Assembly (NCBI GenBank): GCA_008360955.1
Contig: LUCM01003968.1
Span: 143,969 to 207,968 of the forward strand
Direction: 5' to 3'
From: Fasciolopsis buskii
Lineage: Eukaryota > Platyhelminthes > Trematoda > Plagiorchiida > Fasciolidae
DNA length: 64,000 nucleotides
The notes under the pieces were generated by a model that worked only from the letters and a program-made list of their open reading frames with translations, did not search any database and was not told where the DNA came from. This document shows positions 1-10,501 of the stretch, one piece after another. Numbering within the stretch: position 1 is the first letter of the stretch; the number at the start of each line of letters is the position of its first letter. A program made the translations under genes and the position numbers.

Positions 1-192
1 GCGTTTGTACAGTTAGACTGTGTTCCGTGTGTTGGCTGCAGAAGCATCTTATCTTTTCCCACCTGCGTAGGTCCACTCCCTGTTCCCCTTGGATATTCAC
101 TCTTTTTACAGGAACTTGTTACTTTGGGTAAAGGGCAGCGGTCAGTGAGGCTTGTCTTGCTGTTTAACGCTGAACGATGATAATGATGATGA
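1..192 (+). mobile_element. 3' tail of an RTE-type LINE, cut by the window edge
   Basis: Positions 1-181 align almost base for base with 54783-54963, the end of the RTE element further along the window. Shared blocks include the start (gcgtttgtacagttagac) and the end (gctgtttaacgctgaacgat). After the shared part this copy runs into a short TGA/TAATGATGATGA repeat, the usual kind of 3' end for RTE-clade LINEs. Only the non-coding tail is visible, and any coding part lies upstream of the window. Several differences between the copies, for example in the segment around 105-130, show independent ageing. Confidence 0.85.
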
Positions 193-445
193 AACCCTTA
201 AATTAACTTCACGTTTCGTACTGGTTCTTAGCTGTGCTTGACTCAATGGATAATGCAAGTTACTTTATCCCGGAGGACGGATGCACATATTCATTGTTGA
301 GAGAAATCTATAAGCACCATTTTAAGTGTATCACATTTGGATAGACAAGGAATCGCCCTGCCATTTCTTCTTTCAGCTCGCATGTGGCACATCGTCCGAA
401 TGGCCCAGTCAGGACCATACCAATCAGTCACACTTTAAGAAAGAA

Positions 446-849
446 ATGAAGTTTCCGTGTGAAATTAGTTCGATTCTGTCTATAGTCATCACTATTATTT
501 ATGTACAATGTTTTCCGTCCGTTTCGGCGGTTAATTTGGAAAGTGAGCCTAACTTCTTAGCCTGAAGCACTATGCATTTCACTCAGGTAAAAAAAGATGG
601 TTCAAATTTCTGGTAGTCCAATGCGGAACTCTTATTTTTGCGATGCCTCTTCGGTTACGGTTATCATGTATTCGAATTCTGCCTGCCGGATGGTGTACGC
701 GAAACGTCCACCCAACATGGGTTGCACTTTTGTTTAATTTTCGTCTGGCTGTTATTTTTACGGGTTTGAGGTGTGACTCAACTTTTTGCATCTGTTCGAA
801 AAAATTTGTCCCCATTTTCTATTACCACTTTTATCTCTATAGTGTCTGA
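446..849 (+). CDS. Candidate two-exon gene for a small secreted protein (exons 446-542 and 587-849)
   Basis: An ATG at 446 opens a classic signal peptide: MKFP, a hydrophobic core rich in I, L and V, then a small-residue cleavage site (SVSA). The frame stops at 563, but GTGAGC at 543 can act as a splice donor, and a CAG acceptor ends at 586. This gives a 44-nt intron, a size seen near the 5' ends of schistosome genes. Joined across it, the frame stays open for 87 more codons to TGA at 847-849, directly followed by AATAAA at about 851. The product would be about 120 residues with several cysteines in its second half. The mature part is hydrophobic and matches nothing I know. The gene model is inference: the signal peptide and splice-like sites are seen, their use is not proven. 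Confidence 0.3.
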
Positions 850-907
850 AAATAAATGACATTTCGGTAATGTAGTTTTTATATGATTTGTTTTTCATCA
901 TTTTACT

Positions 908-1135
908 GTTATGTTTGTAATTGATCAGTGGTCATTCAAGACCTCACACGTATTCACCTCGAACTGCTCGTGTGACTTACTGCGGAGCACTCCATGAAGT
1001 TGACAAAGCAGGCAGATCGGTTCGTCGGTCCCTATTTGCTTCATCGATTGATGGATTGGGCAAGTAACACGTGACATGATCACGCCATAATTCACGCCAA
1101 GTGTGCTTAAGCGCTCACGTTGACTTTTGAGTGTA
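908..1135 (-). pseudogene. Coding-like segment resembling a TRIM-type B-box zinc finger, possibly degenerate
   Basis: The minus strand is open for about 70 codons ending at a TGA at 908-910. It includes CPIHQ, then TDEPICLLCQLHG, then SKSHEQF. B-box type 2 zinc fingers of TRIM proteins have the order C-x2-H, C-x2-D/C, C-x2-C, H, H, and the stretch TDEPIC-x2-C is a strong local match. However, the spacing between the first histidine and the TD is about three residues short, and the cysteine expected there is replaced. A GTAAGT splice-donor-like site lies on the minus strand at about 981-976, so an exon could end inside it. It may be a decayed gene fragment, a diverged exon or chance. The assignment is inference. 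Confidence 0.25.
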
Positions 1136-1221
1136 TATATGCATATCTACGTTCTGGGTAACGCCTAAATTAAGACCAACAAAGAGACTGGGCTGATTCC
1201 TGAAAATTTGTTAGGTGTTCA

Positions 1222-1310
1222 CTTACGCCTTCAATATATTTTCGGACATTTGGAAGGTTCCTCAAAATGGGAATTGCATAATTTAAATGTTCCATCCCAC
1301 CCGCTCTCTC
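1222..1310 (-). other. Possible short coding exon ending at a GTAAGT donor
   Basis: On the minus strand a frame with two possible ATG starts (reading ...GGMEHLNYAIPILRNLP...) runs open into a GTAAGT donor just below 1226. Downstream on the same strand, a TTTTCAG and a TTTAG offer acceptors, and the B-box-like segment follows. The residues look protein-like but match no family I know. This is a weak first-exon candidate. Confidence 0.2.
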
Positions 1311-1737
1311 TCGCATGTACACTCATCAGACAACGTTGGAAAGCTCATCTGTTTCTTTCCCATTTCCCACTTTCACTGAACGTATGCTGTTTGTTTATTG
1401 TTGATCTACGGAGGACAATTGATAAGGTGAACGCAACGGTAGCGCCAGACGAACACAAAGTCCAGGAGGACGATTGGGCGAATTGTTTAATTAGACACGA
1501 GATCTGACGTGGACTTGCCTTTTGAATGTGACAGAAATGAGTATTTCATTCGACACCAGCGGGAGTCTTTCGGAATCATATATTGTTTGGATGTGTTTCA
1601 GTTTTCACATTTTTAACGTTTTTTCTACCTTTCCTTTTATCCTCTCACTTTTGTCCGTTGTTCTTATTGCTGTCTTGCATGCCCTTCTTCTTCGCTTCGC
1701 GTAGTTTTCTTGCGCCTCATCACTTCAGATTGGTTTG

Positions 1738-2040
1738 TCATGAAAAGTGTAAGCCGATGTACTGAAAGCTGTTGCACACTAAACAAACAATTTGTCCCAT
1801 CATATGATGCCTGAAATGTTGGTAAACAGGCATGAGAAAATATCCCGATTTAAAACATGAATGTACCAAACCTTTTGTTACATCGCGTATTAGAAATAAT
1901 GAAATAACGAACACAAAGGCAATAACGATTATTTCCCCTAACTGAACCTCACTCATCAGATGAATCGTTTTTGGAGTTCCAACAATATGGTATGCAGCCA
2001 ATCCTGTTGGATCTGGAACAAGACATTTACTGGATTCCAA
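1738..2040 (-). other. Possible coding exon with one transmembrane segment
   Basis: The minus strand is open for 100 codons without an ATG at its head. A TTGTTCCAG acceptor-like site at about 2013 would start an exon reading PTGLAAYHIVGTPK. A strongly hydrophobic run (IIVIAFVFVISLFLI) follows, and then basic residues, as in a single membrane span. Possible donors (GTAACA, GTTTGG) near 1880 are weak. No family is recognised. The evidence is composition, open length and an acceptor only. Confidence 0.22.
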
Positions 2041-2479
2041 TCATTGACCGCAGCGTTTGACCCCGGGTTACTACTGTATTGTTTGCTGCATCAAGTTGTC
2101 ACCGCAATTTCACTATGTTTGAAGCCATAATGGAAGGCTCGAGCGAAAGGGAGAGGAGAAATTTACGAATGAGAGTCGTACAATTCGACCATTCGCTGAC
2201 GCACGCCTTTCACTAGACAAATAACGAACAAAATTAGAGTTTGATCATGTAAACCAGGTGAGGAAAAAGATTGACAAGACCGAATGGAGTAAACCAAATG
2301 ACAGATTTAATGGGAATATGATTATTGAGTAAATTGACATGGAACTTGATCACTGAGTTTGGTGTTCAGATTTCAAGCATTTAAGCAGCAGTAGAGATTT
2401 CACGGTTAGTGCATGAGACTATGAACTGGAAACGGGCTTGTTCGTCAACCTATGTTTTGTCAATCCGCTCAGTGGGAAT
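2041..2479. other. No recognised feature
   Basis: I see no gene, RNA or repeat signature between the open segment below 2040 and the first recognisable part of the Penelope-like element. Confidence 0.5.
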
Positions 2480-2574
2480 TTCTAATGAACTGAAACAGGC
2501 CAAGGACCCAGTTGCACTGAGACAGCTTAATTAGTACATTAAGTTCTGTACGAAACTGACGCTGGCTAGAGCTC

Positions 2575-3523
2575 GTGTTCAGTTCTTGGGTGACTATAAC
2601 TAAATCTAAGTTTTCAAAGCACTATCGTACTCTGTTAAGGAGAAACCGGATACACATCACTAAAACGCCACTTCAAAGACAAGCTCTCAACGAACGTGAT
2701 ACCATATGTACGCATACTGTGGAATTAAGACAGGCATTTCTAACATCAATCCATATGCTCGATCAATTAAGTGAACCAAAATCACCAAGTGTTGACGAAG
2801 CGATTAAAGGTATCAAAAACATCGAGTGAGTTTCCGCATAACCCTGATCGATTCGTTCACAGTTTGTCAGCCTTCAAGTTAGACAAGACATTGTTGGAAG
2901 TTTTATCCCCGGCACCCAAGTTTTGTTGTCCAAATAAGCAGAATGCACAAATGGACTTAGAAGTTGGATTTGAAATTCATTCTTTACCGCCAAAGGGACG
3001 GCGTATCAACGAGGTCTCCAATCGGTCCATTACAAACTGACATTTTCATGACGAAGCTGGAAACTGGGCCAGTCGAATCGTCTATGGAAACCTTCTACTT
3101 GTACAAACGTTGCGGGTAACATTTTCTGTGTACTTAACCCCTCGACGAGAACTAATCAACTGCTGAATAAATTCAACCCGGCTCATCCAAATGTGAAATT
3201 CACAATAGATGGAGTTGAACAATGAAGTAGCATTCCTAGACACACTATTAAGTCGTCGAGAAGACAACTCAGTTTGGTGATCACTATTATATAGGAAAGC
3301 TACGTCGAATGGACAATACGTCCGCTTTCACAGCTTTTTACCTCCTAATGTGAAGAGAAACCTAATTAGATGTCTCAGAACCAGAATAAGAAGATACACA
3401 GAAGATACTCTTGAAGTAGAAGTTTAGACGGCAAGAGGAGTATTCAGTGAAAATGGTTTCTCAGATAGATCAATCGATAATATATTGGAGACAGAAAAGG
3501 AAGTTCCCAGAAGGACGGCGGTG
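2575..3523 (+). pseudogene. PLE reverse transcriptase, N-terminal and thumb parts, frameshifted
   Basis: The protein would copy RNA at a chromosomal primer in the nucleus. The visible pieces are a Lys/Arg-rich helical region (2575-2826), then after a frame change VHSLSAFKLDKTLLEVLS (2855 onward). Next comes IFMTKLETGP (about 3043 onward), and the thumb region with NNEVAFLDTLLSRRE (about 3215-3270), then LPPNVKRNLIRCLRTR and a charged helix to about 3520. These match the fixed order in trematode PLEs. The fingers and the first palm motifs are absent, at least two frameshifts separate the pieces, and the DD catalytic pair is gone. Confidence 0.75.
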
Positions 3524-3536
3524 GAGAGAAAGCCAG

Positions 3537-3987
3537 TATATATCTGCCATTCAAAGGTAACATGCTAGCAGAGATAACACGAAGATGACTGACTGACGCT
3601 ATCAATAAGACATTTTACGCAGCCAAGCTTCGAATCCTGTTCAAACCTCGCCCCGTCTTGTCAATATCGTTAAAAAAAGTAGTTCCTTATTCTGCAACCT
3701 CGTTTTGTGTTTACTCATTCACATGTTCCTGTGGGACACTGTACATCGGCCGCACGACCAGGCACTTGTCTGAATTGAGTCACTTACTACTGCAGTCGTT
3801 CCACACCTAGCACAGACTAGCCATAGAGTGAATGTGACGCAAGCTTTCCAGACCTTGTATAAGGTCAGGGATAAACAATCTAAGTTGGTAAACGGTCGCC
3901 TCCCGAGCACTGTGGGAGCTGTCGTGATCCGTCCTTACAATCCTCCACTGTGCGCTCAGAAACAATTTGTGGCCCACCCTACGTCCT
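3537..3987 (+). pseudogene. PLE GIY-YIG endonuclease domain, interrupted
   Basis: The GIY-YIG nuclease of PLEs nicks target DNA to start reverse transcription. One frame reads YLPFKGNMLAEITRR, a stop, then LTDAINKTFYAAKL and a cysteine motif CSCGTLYIGRTTRHLSE at 3724-3774. This contains the YIG core and the catalytic-type arginine that follows. The same frame stops at about 3800. A different frame then reads SHRVNVTQAFQTLYKV up to LCAQKQFVAHP at 3819-3984, the usual C-terminal end of the domain. At least one frameshift and two stops inactivate it. Confidence 0.8.
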
Positions 3988-4080
3988 AAAGCAAACTCTA
4001 AATCACAAAACAATTGACACAACGCGTCCATCTGTATTCGGATTGTGCATGTAACATCACGAATCCCTTTCCCATCCATA

Positions 4081-6344
4081 TTTTACTTGTGTAATCCAAT
4101 CTCTCCTAGAAAAACTCTTTCACATATATTGCAATGTAATGGCTGGAGTACGAAGCACTGACGTCGAGCTTGTTCGCCAATTTGTTTTCTTGTTATGCTC
4201 AGTAGGAATGTTCAAGGACTGTGAAGACCATCACCTTGAACGATGATCAACGTCACATTTGATGTATGTCATTAATACATTTCTATGTGCAGTTAGGAAA
4301 ACTTAGCTGCAAAGTATTTGAAGGGAGGTCGGTTTGCTTAATTACGGCTGCTTGCGTAGAGATACAGTGATTGGGAATGCAGAACAGAATCGAACTTCAG
4401 CCTGTTTGCTGTTCTAACCAGATCATTCAGAAAAAACCTCAGTGCAGACATTTACCTTCAAACGGTCTGTTGGAGTTAATTAATGAAGCATTACTTTTGG
4501 ACTTGCTCACATATGTCATTCATTCTAATTGGCTCGTAATGAGACGACCGCCTTTTCATGTACAAGAAGTGCTAGAAATTGGCGTGCTGAGTTTCTCATC
4601 CGCCGACTAACCACCGAGAACGACACCCAGTCGGCCTTATTCTTGTGTACCTGCTGGACATCAGATCCTCAATAATAAATATCCGATGCGTTCAACTCTA
4701 TTTAATGCCCCGATATTCACATTGTGTGAATTACAATTTACCAGAATCTTTAGATTCCATGTAGAATTCGCTATTTTCATCCATCCCATCCAATCAGCCA
4801 GTTCATCAGACTGTTACCATCTCCATATGAGCACTATTCCAGTCAGTCTAAGCGGAAACTGATTGGTTCAGCGGTTGTTTGCGCGCTACCTAGGTAGGCT
4901 GACAATCATAATTGGGAGATTGCTGTATTTGATCACAGGTTTTGACCGGTAGTTTGTTTATTACGCACTCATTGTGGGAGATACCAAATCTAAGTTACTA
5001 AGCTATGAAAATATCCACTTCTTTTGAATAACTAAATTTTCACTCCGGACCCTACTGGGGTGGGGTTGGTTAGCGTTATTCTTATTCAGCTATAAATATG
5101 GTGATCTATTTTGACAGACGAAAATTTATTTCTACGCGCAACATTTCTTAATCTGTCTAGGTTTTTAAGACCGTTCTTACGGAATATCTTGGTTGTAAGA
5201 ATGATCAAGGCAAACTGTTATTGTTTATTTCCTATGTGGACTAAGAACCTTTTGCTACCTGTTCCCTTTAGTAGGTTGAGAGTGGTGCATTAAACTTACT
5301 GTCTACCGCCTGACTGACCAGGGATCACGCTCGCCTGTAGTGTCAGTTAAATTACCGTTGACAAAAGGTTAATTAACTGGTAAGTGTCTATCTTGATTAG
5401 TTTCTACACACACAATGAACAAAGGAGGAGGAATTTTGTCGACCCCTCTGAGCTTAGTTAGACTTTCTGGAGATTGAACTGAGGGCATTAGGCCCCAAAA
5501 CACAACTGAATCAAACAGTTTAGGCTTGCTCTTATACTTTGCAAATCACGAGGCTTTTGGGGCAGGTGTTCGATTCTGGGTAGAATTATTAGGTGTCTTT
5601 TAACCTACCAACAGTTTCCGAGCTTGACCTTTCGAAGATCAGTTTTGTGCTGACTATCGGCAGTCATTTCGTCATTCTGAGCACAATACAACATCGAATA
5701 TTTGTGGAAAAATTACGCAAATCACTGAAAACTAATTCGTCCAATTATGAAACCGGAAAATAAAACGAATTTTCGAACGTTCCTTGAAGCAAAACAGTGT
5801 GGTGAAATGACGATGATTTCTTCCACTGACTTCATCAGAGGAATTCACAGTTTTGCCAGTTTACTGGTTAGGTAAAGTGTTTCAGTTGTGCAAAAAGAGC
5901 AATGAAACATCCGATAACCTTCCGTGTCATTCACGCTACGCTTGGAAATTTGTCCCCAGTGTGTCATTTCGGATTTCACCTCGTCATTTCATTTCGTTTT
6001 TGACAGCTGTTCAAAATCTTGTTGAACTGTTCTAAATTTCACCGTTGTCCGTCCTAGTCTTTTGCATTTATCATCGGATAAAGAGTATCGGGTCATCGTG
6101 TTAGCTACTAACCGTAAACGTTCTTGACAGACTCAGCGAACTCCCCGGATCTTGCGTATTCCATGCAGTCTAGGCTTGTACGAAACGGATCGAATGCGTT
6201 ACGTACGCGCATGCACACAGGCGGAGAGAAATGAAATAGTGGACAGTAAGGCGAAAGCAAATTGCATATTTCCAAAAAAACTTGTTCTTATTATCTCTGT
6301 CACGCAATCGGGTTTCCGTCTCCTAATTTCCTCCATATATGTTC
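4081..6344. other. Mostly unrecognised sequence
   Basis: A 79-codon open stretch at 4371-4610 (+) starts without a clear ATG context and resembles no family. A B-box-like string (ggtgttcgattctggg) at about 5560 has no A box upstream. I see no gene, repeat or RNA that I can support here. Confidence 0.4.
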
Positions 6345-6368
6345 GGTGTGTGTGTGTGTGTGTGTGTA
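6345..6368 (+). repeat. (GT)n microsatellite
   Basis: Uninterrupted GT dinucleotides run from about 6345 to 6367. Confidence 0.95.
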
Positions 6369-6369
6369 C

Positions 6370-7009
6370 ATGCTCATGATAGTTGAATTCATCTGCTGTT
6401 TCTGCTTGCCTGTTGAAATTTGCGGTCGGTTATGACGAAACATGTAATACCCGGTGCGTATTTGGGAAACACGCAGTTAATAAATGTCAATGGATACGGG
6501 TGAATGAGTATGACCTTCAAGATTAATTGGGTTGCTGGACTGATCACCGAAGATTTCATTCTTCTCAATCACCATTAGACACATCATTTCGAATATGTTT
6601 TAATTTTTGCCCATGTAGCGTCCTCTGCGTAAGAAATCGTTTCACCCATTTTTCCAACTTCATTTTGGCAGTAGACTTCTTTCATGAAATTCCATTAAAT
6701 TCGGATCTACTTTTTATCATTATCTGGAGCACAACAGAAAAAAAACAGACAAAAAGTGGAAACCGCATGCTCGACTTTAACCGATCGTAACGGTAAAATA
6801 AAAAAGTGAGGTTGTAAGTCAGAATTACAGCAGAGCAGTAACAGTTTTACTTGAAATTAGTAGAAGATTTGCAGTATATCATTGCACAAAAATTGAAGAA
6901 GCAACTGATTGAATTTTGGAATACCACGTGCCACCGTTCATGTTAACATTTACCTGTGCTAACCCAAAAAGGGGGTTTTCCAAACCGGAACTGTTTGCCT
7001 TGTTATGTA
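6370..7009. other. No recognised feature
   Basis: Short open frames only, with no recognised similarity. Confidence 0.4.
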
Positions 7010-7058
7010 CAAACAAACAAACAAGCAAGCAAACAAACAAACAAACAAACAAACAAAT
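7010..7058 (+). repeat. (CAAA)n microsatellite with CAAG variants
   Basis: Twelve or so tetranucleotide units, mainly CAAA with CAAG interruptions near 7023-7030. On the minus strand it reads as TTTG units and produces a meaningless Cys/Leu/Phe/Val-rich frame. Confidence 0.95.
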
Positions 7059-7690
7059 GCTTGTGTAGAGGGATGGCCAAATCTGCGTGACTCATGTGCA
7101 ATTATTTGTATAATTACATTTGTACGTGCACATGTATGAACCGGATAATCTCCTGTAGTATGCCAGTCTTGTGTCATCTGCTGCTTTGCAAATGTTTGCT
7201 TTATGAAGATGATTGCACTGAGCAATTTGGTATGGGCATTGTTTATAGGGTTTTAGGAAAAGAGAAAACAAATATTTCGTCCGTAACGTATGTTTCATTA
7301 TTCAACGGGCTTTGTGCTCGCGGTCCAAACTGTTTACCTGTTTTGTCGAATACTTGGTGGTTGTTTAATAGATCCGGAAAACAATAGTTTGCCAAAATAA
7401 AGAAGAAGCGATTTTTGTAGGTTATGGACAATCTTCCAAGTGTCTTATGCCAAGAATTGTAACAAAATCCCTACGTCCATCAGGATGACCACGGTTCCCT
7501 GATTTTTAAGTGACGGACACTGAATTTTCTTCGCAAATTATTATAAAGATCACCATAAACTAGGAACAATAGTAGGACTGTGATCGTTAGTTTTTTGAGA
7601 ATAATATGCATAACGATTTATGCTGGACTGATGATTCACAACTTTTTATCCAGTAGGTACAAATTCCCATTTTTCGGGACTAGAAACACT
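7059..7690. other. No recognised feature
   Basis: Several overlapping short open frames occur on both strands, none with a recognisable motif or good splice sites. Confidence 0.35.
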
Positions 7691-7699
7691 GGGAGAGCA

Positions 7700-9000
7700 C
7701 CTGTGTCAGTCTATCTACTGCCTGATCTCAATTTCACTTTCACGAGACTCAGATCACTCACTGTTCAGGAAAGTCTGCTCTTTCTCTTGAAGGCTGAGAC
7801 ATCTAGCTTTCCTATCACATCCGCTGGTAGAAGATTCCAAATGTTTTGTAATCCCTGCATACAAGGAGTTTGGAAATGTCAGAAATAGTACTGTGGATTT
7901 CAGTTGCATTAGAGTAAAGCAGTGTCCGCAACTGTGATCATAGTTACTCAACGGAAATTTCGATTGCAGTTTTGGATTTACATCTCGTCCGATGATGCGT
8001 TGTTTGTGGATAAGATCTGGCTGTTTCTAGAATGTTTCAGCAAACAGTCCATTTGCCTGGATGACTCACGAGTCCACTTCATCTATTTCAACGATGGGTT
8101 GTAGTCTTCCCAATTTTGTTGACTTCGCAGCACCTCATGGATATGTAGCTGCCCCACGGCGTTCTAATCACGAACTCACATGGTCGGTGTACAGCATACG
8201 AAATGGATTGTGTACTAACTTTTCAAATAACCGGGGAATACATTCAAGAATACTCCATGCCGAGGCGAGTTTTCTGTCTGTGACGTCTGATTTTCAGTGA
8301 AGACTCTACCAGTATGCCCGAGGTCTTTTTCACCATCTGAATTACACGGCAATGCACCTCGCAGGCACCAGAGCATAGGCCATCTCGCGAGCCATACTAT
8401 CGACTAGTCAAGGTTATCTTGTAGAAGATACTTGTGAATTTCATGGCCAATTATAAACAATTTCAGATCGTCAAGACAAGTCAGTCACTCGGAGATGGGC
8501 AAATCCGAAAGGTCACCATTGCAGTAGCAAACCGACTACAGAATCCTGGGAAATTCAACCGTTAGCGACATTCCAAGTGAGCCAACACGTAAAAATTGCC
8601 ACAACAGATCACTCCTTCCTACGCGAATTTACCGATTGAAGAATCAGATTGACTATTCTTAAAGATTATAATTTAATTATAAGGCAGCGATGTGTCACCT
8701 TGTTAGATGCCTTTGCTGAAGTTGACAAATGCAAAGTCCATGGGCCAGCCATGTGATTCTACTTAGGTCCGGTGCTTTCCAGCCAGGAGGAGGCTTGACA
8801 TACGAGAGCGTTTTTCTCAAAACTATGTTGCTGTGCACTGCACAGCCTACTGCCGTCCTAATTCTCCCTCGCTTGTTTGGCAGTGCAATATTCCGAAGAC
8901 TTTAAAATGAATCAGGCAAGACTAACGCAAGGCAGATTTGTCACCCTACTGGAATAGTGATGCAATAGTTTTTAGGCTCATCATCCAATCATAACTGTCT
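7700..9000 (-). mobile_element. Decayed LINE (CR1/Jockey-type) reverse-transcriptase remnant
   Basis: Read on the minus strand, landmarks of a non-LTR reverse transcriptase appear in the right order. Motif A-like MDFAFVNFSKG lies at 8742-8710. A motif B-like stretch lies at about 8590-8510. Motif C-like LDDLKLF, then KYLLQDNLD, lies at about 8475-8405. The thumb-like EKDLG is near 8330. The standard C-terminal ending NIWNLLPADVIGKLDVSAFK lies at about 7840-7780. Frames shift repeatedly and stops are frequent. The first catalytic aspartate (LDF in active elements) is asparagine (VNF), and the YADD box is reduced to LDD. The ending differs from that of the two CR1-like copies elsewhere in the window, so this is another family. 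The boundaries are approximate, and the element may extend up to about 9250. Confidence 0.6.
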
Positions 9001-10495
9001 CCCTGCGTAGGAACGTTGTTGACGAAATGATGTGAAACTGCACCAACTGTGTTGTTCGACGACGGATTTGTTTTCAGACGTTATTCACATCATGGAGAAA
9101 ATTAATTTATCAAATCATAAAAAGAACCGCTGGTCTCATTCAGTCACAAGGCATTCTTTCCGCATTACGGTTTTGGTATTGTCTTGTATACCACGTCACC
9201 AACGAATGTTTAAGACAGCATGGTTATATGCTCTTAGCAGCGACTTAACTTAAGTGTAGGAAATATCCCACTGGCGCGGAGTAAATATCAAACCCCACAA
9301 TATGATGAGTTTCTGAATTATCCGTTTAGCTGAACCTCATTTTGGTGAAACACTAGATCACAAATCACGGCAAGCTGATTTCGAAAAAAGGTTGTTAACT
9401 GCTGTGAAACCGTTGTTTGCTATTCAGTCAGTACGTCAGGCAGTGAAGTCATTAGGTGACGGAAAACGTTCATGGACTGAGCAATGCTGCAAGCAATCCA
9501 TATTTTGTAGAACAATTCCACCAACATTTAATAATTGCAAGCCAGTTTGAAGAATAAGGCTTGGCCAAATCATCGTGGCTCTGCTTTGCGGTCTAGGAGG
9601 CTTACGCAAAACTCATTACCGTAGCACTAGCAAGGGAACTTGCTTCATCTACCCGAATCAAGAATTAACCAGGACGTGAGACTTTGGAATCAGAAATTTA
9701 CGTGCTAAACAAGGTGTCTCTAAGAATCCTCACTAGTATGTTTCTTGTGCGGATGGATGAACAAAACTTGCTCGCAAGCACAAGACTGTTTTCGCAGTTA
9801 GTACCGCTTGTCAGGTGTGCGTACGACTTACTCCCCCGTCCAAGCACCCTCATACTTATGCACTACTTTCTACCTAGGATCTCATTTGAATTATTAGGAG
9901 TGTGAATGGATGGTTGGTCCATTTGACAATGACCGGGGTCAGCCTACTTGTCAGTATAAATTATTCCTGGTTATCACACTCAATCAGTAATCCGTGAACG
10001 TTGTCCAAACCGCTTTTCCCATTGGTTGTTCTGAAGAGCAGGAGTGGCCTCTACCCATGGTATTTGCGATGAATATTTCCCCTATGAATCCATTTTTAGA
10101 GGAGGATAAAACTCACAGAATATTAGCAGAGGCGCACTGAAATCTCGGATGTAAAGATTTGTTCACATTTAACCAGAGGCCCCGGTACGTTTGCCACTAC
10201 GTACTCCCCATTTTAGTGGACTTCTTAATCCAGATATCACCGAGAGTAAATAGCTTTTTCAGATGTGATCGTAGTTTGACCAGGTGGTTCCACGGACCAT
10301 CCGAAGCAACGGCTGTCCATTTTTGTGCGTTTCGCCTAAACAGTTGGTGTCCCACACACACCCTCCGCAAATCTTTCCTCGATGGAAGCGATCAGCTTCT
10401 TCATGTCATTGTCTGAATGGTCTAGATCATGATTTAAAAGCTATTGATTAGGACTTCCTCAAACTGCTTGCTGGAAAACATTGGTTTTTGGACTG
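9001..10495. other. Unrecognised, possibly more of the decayed LINE
   Basis: The minus strand upstream of the LINE palm region could hold its endonuclease and linker, but I cannot identify the motifs. Scattered short frames on the plus strand (9032-9253, 9684-9905, 10159-10416) have no recognisable content. Confidence 0.3.
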
Positions 10496-10501
10496 AGTGC
10501 T

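Larger units (their letters stand above)
2480..4080 (+). mobile_element. Penelope-like element (PLE) with GIY-YIG endonuclease, mutated and internally deleted
   Basis: PLEs are retroelements that encode one protein with a reverse transcriptase followed by a GIY-YIG endonuclease. The order of pieces here fits. A charged helical N-terminal part lies at 2480-2826, then a segment at about 2830-2970 (FVHSLSAFKLDKTLLEVLS). Palm/thumb remnants follow at 3036-3500 (IFMTKLETGP, LYKR, HPNVKFTIDG, EVAFLDTLLSRRED, NGQYVRFHSF). The GIY-YIG part covers 3540-3984. Reading frames change several times and there are internal stops, so the copy is dead. The region that should hold reverse-transcriptase motifs up to motif B is missing, with an apparent junction near 3036-3042. 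The catalytic YVDD region is reduced to LYKRCG plus a stop. Confidence 0.85.

Noticed and set aside
1320..1340. CTGATGAG strings on the minus strand as extra hammerheads (also near 1950 and 12680)
   Set aside because: None is followed by a stem II and GAAA at the right distance, and no stem I complement is present.
5540..5590. B-box-like Pol III string
   Set aside because: No A box at the right distance and no repeat partner in the window.
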